Assembly: GCA_016871175.1 (NCBI GenBank) | Contig: VFZL01000003.1 | Location: 1-64,000 of the forward strand | Reading direction: 5' to 3' | Source of the DNA: Acidimicrobiia bacterium | Lineage (GTDB): Bacteria > Acidobacteriota > Vicinamibacteria > Vicinamibacterales > CAVVIG01 | Length of the DNA stretch: 64,000 bases | In this document: positions 1 through 7,948 of the stretch, piece by piece | Numbering within the stretch: the stretch's first letter is position 1 | How the letters are laid out: each line of letters begins with the position of its first letter | Notes under the pieces: generated by a model | The model's input: only the letters and a program-made list of their open reading frames with translations | What the model was told of the DNA's origin: nothing | The model's database searches: none | Program-made: the position numbers and the translations under genes

Positions 1-950
1 TTCAATCGAGCGGCGGAGCGGATGTTCGGTTATCGCGAGGCAGAGATGCTCGGGCGGAGCGTGAATCTGCTGATGCCGTCGCCCTATCACGAGGAGCATG
101 ACGGGTACGTCGCGCGTGACTTGGCGACCGGCGAACAGCGTATCATCGGTATCGGGCGTGAAGTCACCGCGCGGCGGCGTGATGGCTCCACCTTTCCGGT
201 TCACCTGTCGGTTGGAAAGTGGCAGGTGGGCGACACGCGCCGCTTCACCGGCATTCTGCACGACCGCGCGTCCGTCTGGAAGAGCAGGTACGCGAACAGG
301 CGGCGCTCGCGCGACTCGGCGAAATGGCGGCGGTCATCGCGCACGAGATCAAGAATCCGCTCACCGCCGTGCGGGGCGCAATCCAGGTCATCGGCGGACG
401 CCTGTCCGCGGGCAGCAGGGATGCACCCGTGGTCAAGGAAATCGTCGCGCGACTCGACGCGTTGAACGATCTCATCAAGGAGCTTCTGCTCTTCGCCCGA
501 ACGCCGCAGCCGCGCTTCGGATCGGTCTCGCTCGAGGGGCTGATGCAGATGACGCTCGATCTCTTAGCCAAGGATCCCGCGTTCGCTAGCGTCCACCTCT
601 CGGTGAGCGGTGACGCACCGCTGGTGAAAGGCGACGCGGAGCTCTTGAAGATCGTCTTCCAGAACCTCTTCATCAATGCGGCCCAGGCCACTCAGGAGCA
701 CGGCGAGATCCGCGTGATGATCGTGCCAGGCACGACCACTCACGAGGTGCGCGTGGTGGACAATGGTCCCGGCATTCCGGCAGACGTTCGAGAGAAGCTG
801 TTTCGACCGTTCTTCACCACGAAAGCTCGAGGGACTGGCCTCGGTCTGTCGACGGCTCGCCGGCTGCTCGAAGCGCACGGCGGCTCGATCGCGGTCGAAC
901 CGGGAGAGCACGGCGGCACAGCGGTCACGGTGACACTGCCGGCGTCCTAG
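1..950 (+). CDS. PAS-domain sensor histidine kinase, 5-prime truncated, apparent frameshift
   Basis: C-terminal part of a two-component sensor kinase; the gene begins before the window. Reading frame 1 from base 1 gives a PAS segment (AAERMFGY, then FTGILHD) up to about 264. From about 264 the third frame continues as a kinase: H box (AHEIKNPL) near 340, N box (NLFINAAQA) near 665-690, G1 box (DNGPGIP) near 760 and the RPFFTTKARGTGLGL G2 region near 800-850. The two halves join if one base is missing at about 262-272. It ends at TAG 948-950. The NtrC-type regulator on the opposite strand is a plausible partner, which is inference. Frameshift may be real or a sequencing error. Confidence 0.85.
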
Positions 951-1029
951 TCGCCAGTCACAGGGTCGCAAGTCCCAACGCTGTCTCTCCGGCTCGCTGA
1001 ACGCGCGCACACGTCCGAGTGCCCCGTGA

Positions 1030-2394
1030 TTACGCGGGTTTATCGAGCTTGAACTTCTCGATGCGGTAGCGGATCTGGTCTCGGTTCAGTCCGAGCAGCG
1101 TGGCGGCGCGTGTTTGATTCCAACTGCTGCGCTCGAGCGCTTGAATGACGAGCGAGCGCTCGAGCTGTTCCAGGTCGATGCCCTGTGCGGGAAGCTCGAC
1201 GCTTTCGCTGAGGCGGCTTGCGGACGCCGCGGTCATGGGGAACTGATCCGCGGTGAGCTCGTCGCCGTCGACCAGCAGCATCGCACGCTCGACAGCGTTG
1301 CGGAGCTCGCGAATGTTCCCGGGCCACCCGTACGATCGAAGGCGCGTCATGGCGTCCGGGGACACGCGGCGAATCTTCTTGCGAAACTCCTAGTTGTAGG
1401 CATCCACGTAGAAGTGAACCAGAAGTGGAATGTCCTCGGTCCTCTGTCGCAGGGGCGGCAGGACGAGGGGCAGTACGTTCAGCCGATAGAAGAGGTCTTC
1501 GCGAAAGCGGCCCGCGCGAACCTCGTCCTCGAGGTGCCGATTCGTGGTGGCGATCACACGCACGTCCACGCGCAGAGCCGCGTTCCCGCCCACGCGCTTG
1601 AAGGCCTTCTCCTCCAGGAACTGCAGCAACTTGGCTTGCAGCCCCGGTGTCATTTCGCCGATCTCGTCCAGGAACACGGAGCCCCCGTCGGCGGCCTCGA
1701 GCAGCCCGCGCTTCTGCCTGTCGGCCCCCGTGAACGCCCCCCGTTCATGGCCGAACAACTCGCTTTCGAGCAGAGACTCGGTCAGCGCCGAGCACGTGAT
1801 GTTCATGAACGGATGGCTGGCGCGATCGCTGGCGTAGTGGATGACCTTCGCCGCGAGGTCTTTGCCGGTGCCGCTCTCGCCAGTCAGGAGCACCGTCGAC
1901 GCTGGGCTCGTGGCGATCTTTTGCAACAGAGCGCGGATGCCGACAATGGCGGAGCTCTGGCCGACGATTCTGTCAAGACTGTAGGGTTGCGCCTGCGACG
2001 CGCGGAGCGCACGCACCTCGCGCCTGAGCTGTGTCGTTTCGAGAGCTTTCTCGACGAGCAGCGCAATCTGATCCGCATCGAAGGGCTTGTTGGCATAGCG
2101 ATAGGCGCCGTGCTTCATCGCCTCGACGGCGTTGTCCACGGTCGAGTGCGCCGTCAACATGATGACCAGCGTGTCTGGATCGTTCTCCTTGATGTGCTTC
2201 AGCACCGTCAGGCCATCCGAATCGGGAAGGCGGTAGTCGAGCAGCACCAAATCAACCCCATCTCGACTGCGGGCGATCGCCTGCGCTGCCGTCTCCGCCT
2301 CGAGCACGCGATAGCCCGCATCGGCGAGCCGGCTTGACAACGACCAGCGGATCAGCTGCTCGTCGTCTACGACGAGAATGGTCGGGCTCTTCAT
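1030..2394 (-). CDS. NtrC-family sigma-54-dependent response regulator interrupted by an in-frame TAG
   Basis: Transcription activator acting with sigma-54 RNA polymerase after phosphorylation by a sensor kinase. Receiver domain: acidic pair D10-D11, phospho-acceptor D53, K103. AAA+ domain: Walker A GESGTGK at 172-178, the sigma-54 contact loop GAFTGA at 219-224, Walker [10 protein letters not shown] near 235-245. After YVDAYN an in-frame TAG at 1390-1392 stops translation; the same frame resumes as EFRKK and continues through [14 protein letters not shown] and a Fis-type helix-turn-helix ([19 protein letters not shown]) to TAA at 1030. Without the stop the length (about 454 residues) is normal for the family. 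As read, the product lacks its DNA-binding domain. Confidence 0.85.
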
Positions 2395-2474
2395 GTAGAG
2401 TGGCTAGCATAGGACGGCGCGGCGCGTTGGTGGAGACGGGCTAGCAGTGCGGAGAACGACGGGCCGGGTGCGAT

Positions 2475-2930
2475 TCACCAGCGGCTGTCTGAGGCTCGCA
2501 CCAGCCGCTCGACGTCCTGCATCTCGAACGGCTTGGCGACCACGTCGTACGCCCCCAGATCGCGGGCATCTTGGGTCATCTCCGCGGTCCCGAACGCCGT
2601 CATCATGATGATTCGGGCACGCGGCGCCAGGCGGCGCAGGCGCGAGAGCAGCGTAAGGTCGTCGGAGTCAGGAAGGCGGAAGTCCAGCAGCACCACGTCG
2701 AACGGACGAGACGTCGTCATGACCGCTTGAATCGCCGCGCGCCCGTCACCGGCCTCAACAACGCGGTGCCCCGCTTCCGATAGCGTTTCCGCGAGCGACC
2801 ACCTGATGAGCAGCTCGTCGTCCTCCACCAGAATCGATAGTTCTGGGGACTTTTTCGCGGCCCTGGGGAAATCTCCAAGCGGGCTCACGGCGTCGACCGG
2901 GTGCTCTTCGTTGGGAAACTGGCTTGCCAT
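2475..2930 (-). CDS. Stand-alone response-regulator receiver protein
   Basis: CheY-like receiver of 151 residues from the chosen ATG at 2930 (an in-frame ATG at 3020 would add 30 residues that do not resemble the family). Visible features: acidic cluster E36-D37-D38, phospho-acceptor D83 in LLDFRLPDS, T111 in MTAFG, K133 in AKPF. No output domain follows; about 30 residues precede the receiver. Its receiver closely resembles that of the neighbouring NtrC-type regulator (shared LIRWSL and [16 protein letters not shown] segments), so the two probably arose by duplication. It could compete for, or relay, phosphoryl groups in the same pathway; that is inference. Confidence 0.8.
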   Translation of the reverse strand: MASQFPNEEHPVDAVSPLGDFPRAAKKSPELSILVEDDELLIRWSLAETLSEAGHRVVEAGDGRAAIQAVMTTSRPFDVVLLDFRLPDSDDLTLLSRLRRLAPRARIIMMTAFGTAEMTQDARDLGAYDVVAKPFEMQDVERLVRASDSRW

Positions 2931-3190
2931 AGCGAGAACGTCGATTTCCGATTCAAGAGCCGGACCATCGCGGGTGCTGCGTCGGCTACGCCCGAGGAAC
3001 CCTCCCAGATCGCCTGTCACGCCGCCACCGCTGCCACGCTACTATTGGTGGCCGCCAGAAATGCGGCGGAGGGTTGGCTCATCCCGAGGCTGGGGCGGCG
3101 TATCGCCCCATTTCTCGCACGGGCGCGGTGGCACGGCCTTCGCTACCCGGAAGTGCTGCGACTTCGATGTCGCCGAAAAACAAGGCTCAT

Positions 3191-3685
3191 ATGATCGCCC
3201 TGAAGAACGTTCTGGTCGCGACTGACTTCAGCGACGCGTCCGCGACGGCGCTCGAGTACGGTCGCCACTTCGCTCGCACGTTCGGCGCATCACTCCAAGT
3301 AATCCACGTGGTGGAGAATGTGATGGCGCGATTCGCGGCGGATGCGTACCCAGTGGTACTTCCAGACCTTCAAAAGGAGGTGGAAGACGCCGGGCACAAG
3401 AAGCTGCTGGCCGCCCTGAACGACGAAGACTACAAGCAGCTCAACGCAGTGCCCGTGGTTCGCACGTCGGCTGCCCCGGCATCGGCCATCGCTGAGTACG
3501 CCAAGGAGGCCAAGGTGGACCTGATCATTATGGGAACGCACGGCCGCGGGGGCGTTGCGCACTGGCTGATGGGAAGCGTGGCCGAACGGGTCGTGCGCAC
3601 CGCCACCTGCCCTGTGCTGACAGTGCGGCACCCGGAGCGGGAGTTCATCGCGCCTGACGCACTGGTCAGCGTGAGCAAGGCGTAG
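3191..3685 (+). CDS. Universal stress protein (UspA family)
   Basis: Single-domain universal stress protein, 164 residues from ATG 3191; upstream in-frame ATGs at 3167 and 3074 are possible but the family normally begins right at the first strand (here MIALKNVLVATDFS). The C-terminal ATP-binding signature G-2x-G-9x-G-S is visible as MGTHGRGGVAHWLMGS, followed by VVRTATCPVLTVR. Members bind ATP and are linked to survival under starvation or redox stress; the client here is unknown. A strong hairpin lies about 55 bp downstream. Confidence 0.88.
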   Translation: MIALKNVLVATDFSDASATALEYGRHFARTFGASLQVIHVVENVMARFAADAYPVVLPDLQKEVEDAGHKKLLAALNDEDYKQLNAVPVVRTSAAPASAIAEYAKEAKVDLIIMGTHGRGGVAHWLMGSVAERVVRTATCPVLTVRHPEREFIAPDALVSVSKA

Positions 3686-3738
3686 CCCATCTGAAGGCGA
3701 CACGTGATCCCGGGCGTCCATCAGTAGGCGTTGTCTGA

Positions 3739-3769
3739 GCGAGCCTCCCCGGTCCGAGGGGAGGCTCGC
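3739..3769 (+). terminator. Terminator-like hairpin after the stress-protein gene
   Basis: A perfect 12-bp stem (arms 3739-3750 and 3758-3769, GC-rich) closes a 7-base loop. It lies 53 bases after the universal stress protein stop codon. No T tract follows, so a classical intrinsic terminator is not proven; it could also protect the transcript 3-prime end. Confidence 0.45.
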
Positions 3770-3800
3770 GAGGTGGCCCTCGGGATTGGTATCCTGAGGC

Positions 3801-4940
3801 ATGCTGGAGCTGGGGTATCCTGCGGCGCGTGTGGTGGCTCCGCGCGCGCACGCGCATTTCGTGCGCCACCGGGCAGCTCCCTCCTCCGAGGACTCACGGC
3901 GTGCGCCGGTTCCGGATCCCGGCGACATCGAGATGCTCGTCGACGCGGCGTTCTGGGCGAGCTTGCGTCGCGAGGAGGGCTACGTCCCGCGCATCTCGCT
4001 CGTCCTGCTGGCGCCCGAGGCGGCGCCGCACGCGTTGCGCTTCGAGCGAGCGCTCCCACTGAGCCCTAGCGCGCTGGTTCGCGTGGCCCCGGCGGTCGAG
4101 CGGCCCCAGATTCACCTGGGTGTCTGGCGGGACGCCACTGGCGAGCTCCGCGTCTGGGGCACCACGCGGACCGTGCCCGTGTCGTCGTTCGTGCTCGAAG
4201 TATCAGCACCCGGTCTGCTCGTCATCAAACACCACGTGCAAGCAGGTCACAAGTTCGTCAACGTCGCCGTGCTCGAGGGCGATCAGGTCAAGGTGATCGA
4301 CGAGCAGGCCTCCTCCTTGCCGGACTGCCCCTCGCTCCTGGGTGCATTGTTGGGATTCGACACCAACGACGCGCGCCGCACGCGGCCCCGGAGCGTCCTG
4401 GTCTCACTCGCCGTCTCGATGCGCGCGCACGGCCGCGGCGGCACGCTGCTCGTGGTCCCGTCCGAAGACGAGCGCTGGCGCGCATCGATTGTCACGCCCA
4501 TTTCGTATTCGGTCCATCCGTCGTTCGCCGAGCTGGGACAACTACTGCACGAGGAAACCACCCGAGAACACGACCGTGGCTGGCAAGACGAGCTCGACGA
4601 GACGATCCAGGCGCTCGCGGGGCTGACCGCCGCGGACGGCGCCACCGTACTGTCGGATCGACATGAGCTGCTGGCGTTTGGTGCCACAATCGCTCGGCGA
4701 GACGGCGCCTCTGTGGTCGAGCGGGTTACCGTGACCGAACCCATCGAAGGAACGGATGCGCTCATCATGCATCCGACGCGGCTCGGCGGGACGCGGCATC
4801 TGTCGGCCGCTCAGTTCGTCTCCGATGAGCGCAGGGCGCTAGCGCTCGTCGCGTCACAAGACGGCCGGTTCACCGTGTTCGCCTGGTCACCGTGCGAAGA
4901 CATGGTCCATGCCCATCGCGTCGAAGCGCTGCTCTTTTGA
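3801..4940 (+). CDS. Protein with degenerate diadenylate-cyclase (DisA_N)-like domain, probable DACNV-type sensor
   Basis: 379 residues, no signal peptide or membrane segment. The C-terminal third carries remnants of the diadenylate cyclase fold: DGATVL at 279-284 followed by LLAFGATI, and GGTRHLSAA at 329-337. True DisA/CdaA enzymes use DGA and RHR motifs; DGA is kept but the third residue of RHR is Leu, so catalysis is doubtful. A central GRGGTLLVVP (221-230) also resembles the fold. Proteins of this shape are catalogued as DACNV 'probable sensor domain' proteins (recalled, not searched). Start: ATG 3801 fits the conserved-looking YPAARVVAPR opening. The ATG is flanked by a near-duplicate GGTATCCTG(A/C)GGC. 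Confidence 0.7.
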   Translation: MLELGYPAARVVAPRAHAHFVRHRAAPSSEDSRRAPVPDPGDIEMLVDAAFWASLRREEGYVPRISLVLLAPEAAPHALRFERALPLSPSALVRVAPAVERPQIHLGVWRDATGELRVWGTTRTVPVSSFVLEVSAPGLLVIKHHVQAGHKFVNVAVLEGDQVKVIDEQASSLPDCPSLLGALLGFDTNDARRTRPRSVLVSLAVSMRAHGRGGTLLVVPSEDERWRASIVTPISYSVHPSFAELGQLLHEETTREHDRGWQDELDETIQALAGLTAADGATVLSDRHELLAFGATIARRDGASVVERVTVTEPIEGTDALIMHPTRLGGTRHLSAAQFVSDERRALALVASQDGRFTVFAWSPCEDMVHAHRVEALLF

Positions 4941-4953
4941 GTCGGACTCGGCC

Positions 4954-5066
4954 GCGACCAGCGACCATCGAACCAGGGCCATCCGCCATTGACGATTGGC
5001 CAACGACCAGCGACTATTGACCCATGTCCATCGGTCCAACGACGAAAGACCAACGACCAATGACCG
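4954..5066 (+). repeat. Degenerate 7-bp tandem repeat island, consensus NNGACCA (about 16 units)
   Basis: The gap between the DAC-like gene and the dioxygenase reads as consecutive units of mostly 7 bp (GCGACCA, GCGACCA, TCGAACCA, GGGCCA, TCCGCCA, TTGACGA, TTGGCCA, ACGACCA, GCGACTA and so on to ATGACCG), with occasional 6- or 8-bp units. The ATG proposed for the dioxygenase (5060) is inside the last unit. A shorter copy (GTGACCA, ACGACCA) lies at 32324-32337. Confidence 0.8.
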
Positions 5067-5782
5067 ATTCGCTCCGAGCTCAGGTCGCCGCCGATGGATT
5101 CGCGTTCGTGCGCGGCGCGACGATGCGCGAGCTTCTGCTGAGCGCGGGACCACTCACCGACTGGTCTGCTTTCGCGGACAGCTGGAATGCGCTCGGGCTC
5201 GATACGTACATGGCCGATGGCGGGCGATATCGGCGACGGCGACACGCCGTGTTCACGGTGCCGGTACACGGCGCCCCGATCAGAGAACCACACCAACCAC
5301 ACTATCAATCGACCGCGTACAACCCGCTTCACGGAGGCATCGAGCGCTGGTTCGAGCCGGTCGTCGATGCGATCGCTCAAAGTGACGCCCTTGACACGGT
5401 GCTCCGTTTCTGCCGGACGCTGTTCGGGGCGCTGGCGCCCGAAGTGACGACATGGCGCGTGGAAGTGCATCAATTCCGCATCGAAGCGCGTGAGGGCGAG
5501 GCAGGCCGACCGACACCGGAAGGACTCCATCGAGACGGCGTCGACTACGTGCTCGTGCTACTCATCAATCGTCGCAACATCGCAAGCGGCGTAACCGGCA
5601 TCTGCGATCCCGCCGGGCGGTCGCTAGGATCGTTCACCCTGACCGATTCGTGCGACGCCGCAATCGTGGACGATCACCGGGTTGCGCACAGCGTCACACC
5701 GGTGGAGGCCATTCAGGCCGGCCAGCCCGCCTATCGCGACGTGCTCGTCGTCACGTTCCAGGGGGAGGAATCAGGGAGCTGA
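5060..5782 (+). CDS. 2OG-Fe(II) dioxygenase family protein (2OG-Fe_Oxy_2 type)
   Basis: 240 residues. Iron ligands are visible as H157-x-D159 (in LHRDGVDYV) and H210 (in DDHRVAHSVTP); R226 in YRDVLVVTF is placed to bind 2-oxoglutarate. This pattern matches the family that includes bacterial free-amino-acid hydroxylases such as isoleucine dioxygenase (established family knowledge); the substrate here cannot be read from sequence. ATG 5060 is preferred over ATG 5024 because the extra 12 residues would be encoded by the 7-bp repeat island. Stands alone on the plus strand. Confidence 0.82.
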   Translation: MTDSLRAQVAADGFAFVRGATMRELLLSAGPLTDWSAFADSWNALGLDTYMADGGRYRRRRHAVFTVPVHGAPIREPHQPHYQSTAYNPLHGGIERWFEPVVDAIAQSDALDTVLRFCRTLFGALAPEVTTWRVEVHQFRIEAREGEAGRPTPEGLHRDGVDYVLVLLINRRNIASGVTGICDPAGRSLGSFTLTDSCDAAIVDDHRVAHSVTPVEAIQAGQPAYRDVLVVTFQGEESGS

Positions 5783-5853
5783 CCGGCGAACCGCTCAGCG
5801 GTCAGGCTTCAGCTCCCCGATTCTGGGCTCTCGCCAGCGGAAGTTGACCTGCG

Positions 5854-7884
5854 TCAGTTCCCCAGCTTGAAGGTCAGATACTCCCCGCTGTAGCCCGGAC
5901 CGCTGATCGCCATCGTGAGGTACTGCACGCCGTCGAGCATGTACGTCATCGGCGAGCCAGTCTGTGGCGCCGGGATGAAGACCGCACCGACTTCGCTGCC
6001 GGTCGCCTTGTCGTACGCGCGCAGGTACGCTCCGCGTCCCTGAGGCGTCGTGTTGAACCCACCCTCGCCCGCGATGACGAGCGACTTCGTCACGAGGACG
6101 CCGATGCGCCCTTGCCGTCCCGTCCGCGGAATATTCACACCCTTGAGCGCGGGGTGATTCTTCACGTTGTCTGGCGTATCGCCGTGCGCGATCTGCCACA
6201 CGAGCTCGCCCTTGTTCATGTCGATCGCCGTGATGCGACCGTAGGGAGGCTTGACGAGCGGGAGGCCGCGGACCGTGAGGCCACCGCCACCCTCACCACC
6301 ACCGCCAGGTCCGGAGCCCCGCCCGCCGGGGGCTGGCGGAGCCGCATTCGGGTCGCGCGCCGTGCCCTGCACGTAGGCCATGTCCGAGCGTCCGGGCGCG
6401 GGTGGCGTGAGGCCGAGGGGCGTGATGCCCGTATTGGTGAAGATGTAGAAGATCTTCGTGTCGGGGTCGAACGCGCCCCCTTGCCAGTTCGCACCGCCGG
6501 TGGCGGCCGGGAGCATCAGCGTGGCGAGCGGCCCGGGCCACGTGCTCACAACGGGCGGCGTGAAGATCGGCCCCAGCTTGTAGTTCGCGGCGAGTTTCAC
6601 TGCCTCGGCGCGGAGCTCCGGTGTGAAGTCGATCAGATCGTCCACTGACACGCCCTGGCGCTCGTACGCCGGCGGCTTCGTGACGAAGGGCTGCGTCTTG
6701 GCGTACCACTCGCCCGGCACGATCCCCTGTTCCACCGCTCGTTCCTCGATGGGCCACACCGGCTGGCCGGTGTTCCGGTCGAACACGTAGATCCACCCCT
6801 GCTTCGTCGGTTGTCCGACCGCTTTGATCTGACGGCCGTTCACCGTCAGGTCCATGATGATGGGGGCGCACGGGATGTCCATGTCCCACAGACCGTGGTG
6901 CACCAACTGGTAGTGCCACTTCCGTCGGCCGGTGTGGAGATCGACGGCCACCACGCTCTCGCCGAAGAGGTTGTTGCCAGGACGATGCATGCCGCTGTAG
7001 TCGCCAGTGGGCAGCTCGACCGGCAGGAACACCGTGTCCGTTTCCTCGTCGATGCTCATCTGCGCCCAGACGCCGCCGTTGCCGGTGTACGACCACGAGT
7101 CGTTCAGCCATGTATCATTGCCGAACTCACCTGGCCGTGGGATCGTGTGGAAGATCCACAGGCGCTTGCCCGTCCGAACATCGAAGCCGCGCACGTAGCC
7201 CTTTTCGTTGGTCTTGCTCTTGGGGATGCCGCCGGTCTGGTGCGCCGCGCCGATGACGATCACGTTCTTCGAGACGACCGGCGCTGCGTGCAAACCGACC
7301 TCGCCAGTGATGAGGTCCATGTTCTGATCGTCTTCGAGTTTCAGATCGACGATGCCGTCCTTACCGAAGGTCGGGATGCGATACCCGTTCTTCGCGTTGA
7401 GCGCGATCATCTGGTAGCCGGGCGTGACGTAGAGGATCCGCTCGTCGCCCTTCCCGTCGGTCCAGTACGCGAGCCCGCGGCCGGACAACTGACGCGGCGC
7501 CGCCTCACCGCGCTTGCCTTCGTTCAGGCTGTGCATCCAGAGCTGCTCTCCGGTCTTGGCGTCGAGCGCCACCACCGCGCGACGCGTTCCACCGGTCGCG
7601 TACATCCGTCCACCGATGAACAATGGAGTGCCTTGGAGCTGGAACTCGGGACGCGGACCGAGGTGATCGGTCTTGAAGCGCCACGCCACTTCGAGCTTGT
7701 TGAAGTTCGTGGCGTTGATCTGATCGAGCGGCGCGTAGCGCGTGCTGCGCAGGTCGGCGCCATACGTCTTCCACTCCCACGTTTGGCCGCCGCCCGTCTG
7801 GCCCTGCGTCGGCATCGTCGCCCACAGCAGCAATGCCACGAGTGGGCCGAGTCCGATTGCCCAACGCCGCACGTATCCCCTCAT
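5854..7884 (-). CDS. Exported PQQ-dependent dehydrogenase-like beta-propeller (downstream paralogue)
   Basis: 676 residues with an N-terminal signal peptide (hydrophobic to about residue 29, then QTGGGQ). Quinoprotein propeller of the membrane glucose dehydrogenase type: repeated ALDAKTGEQLW / AVDLHTGRRKW tryptophan-docking motifs, HHGLWDMDIPCAP, TGGANWQGGAFDP and PPYGRITAIDMNKGELVW. Such enzymes oxidise sugars or alcohols in the periplasm and pass electrons to quinone or cytochrome. No CxxCH haem motif and no N-terminal membrane-spanning domain are present, so electrons must leave through a partner. A glycine-rich insert (GGRGSGPGGGGEGGGG) near residue 520-540 is absent from the upstream paralogue. 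Substrate unknown. Confidence 0.88.
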   Translation of the reverse strand: MRGYVRRWAIGLGPLVALLLWATMPTQGQTGGGQTWEWKTYGADLRSTRYAPLDQINATNFNKLEVAWRFKTDHLGPRPEFQLQGTPLFIGGRMYATGGTRRAVVALDAKTGEQLWMHSLNEGKRGEAAPRQLSGRGLAYWTDGKGDERILYVTPGYQMIALNAKNGYRIPTFGKDGIVDLKLEDDQNMDLITGEVGLHAAPVVSKNVIVIGAAHQTGGIPKSKTNEKGYVRGFDVRTGKRLWIFHTIPRPGEFGNDTWLNDSWSYTGNGGVWAQMSIDEETDTVFLPVELPTGDYSGMHRPGNNLFGESVVAVDLHTGRRKWHYQLVHHGLWDMDIPCAPIIMDLTVNGRQIKAVGQPTKQGWIYVFDRNTGQPVWPIEERAVEQGIVPGEWYAKTQPFVTKPPAYERQGVSVDDLIDFTPELRAEAVKLAANYKLGPIFTPPVVSTWPGPLATLMLPAATGGANWQGGAFDPDTKIFYIFTNTGITPLGLTPPAPGRSDMAYVQGTARDPNAAPPAPGGRGSGPGGGGEGGGGLTVRGLPLVKPPYGRITAIDMNKGELVWQIAHGDTPDNVKNHPALKGVNIPRTGRQGRIGVLVTKSLVIAGEGGFNTTPQGRGAYLRAYDKATGSEVGAVFIPAPQTGSPMTYMLDGVQYLTMAISGPGYSGEYLTFKLGN

Positions 7885-7910
7885 GATCTGCCCTCGATTA
7901 TTGGTCGCAC

Positions 7911-7927
7911 CGCCCCGAACCGGGGCG
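7911..7927 (-). other. Small hairpin between the two PQQ-dehydrogenase genes
   Basis: A 6-bp GC stem (7911-7916 with 7922-7927) and 5-base loop lie in the 64-bp gap between the stop of the upstream paralogue and the start of the downstream one. It may tune or attenuate expression of the second gene; that is inference. Confidence 0.35.
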
Positions 7928-7948
7928 AACCGCCAATATTGTAGCCCG

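Noticed and set aside
1390-1392. Stop-codon reassignment (TAG or TAA as sense)
   Set aside because: TAG, TAA and TGA all serve as ordinary stops of intact genes here (for example TAG at 948, TAA at 31475, TGA at 5780).
4954-5066. CRISPR array
   Set aside because: Units are 7 bp with no spacers and no cas genes are in the window.
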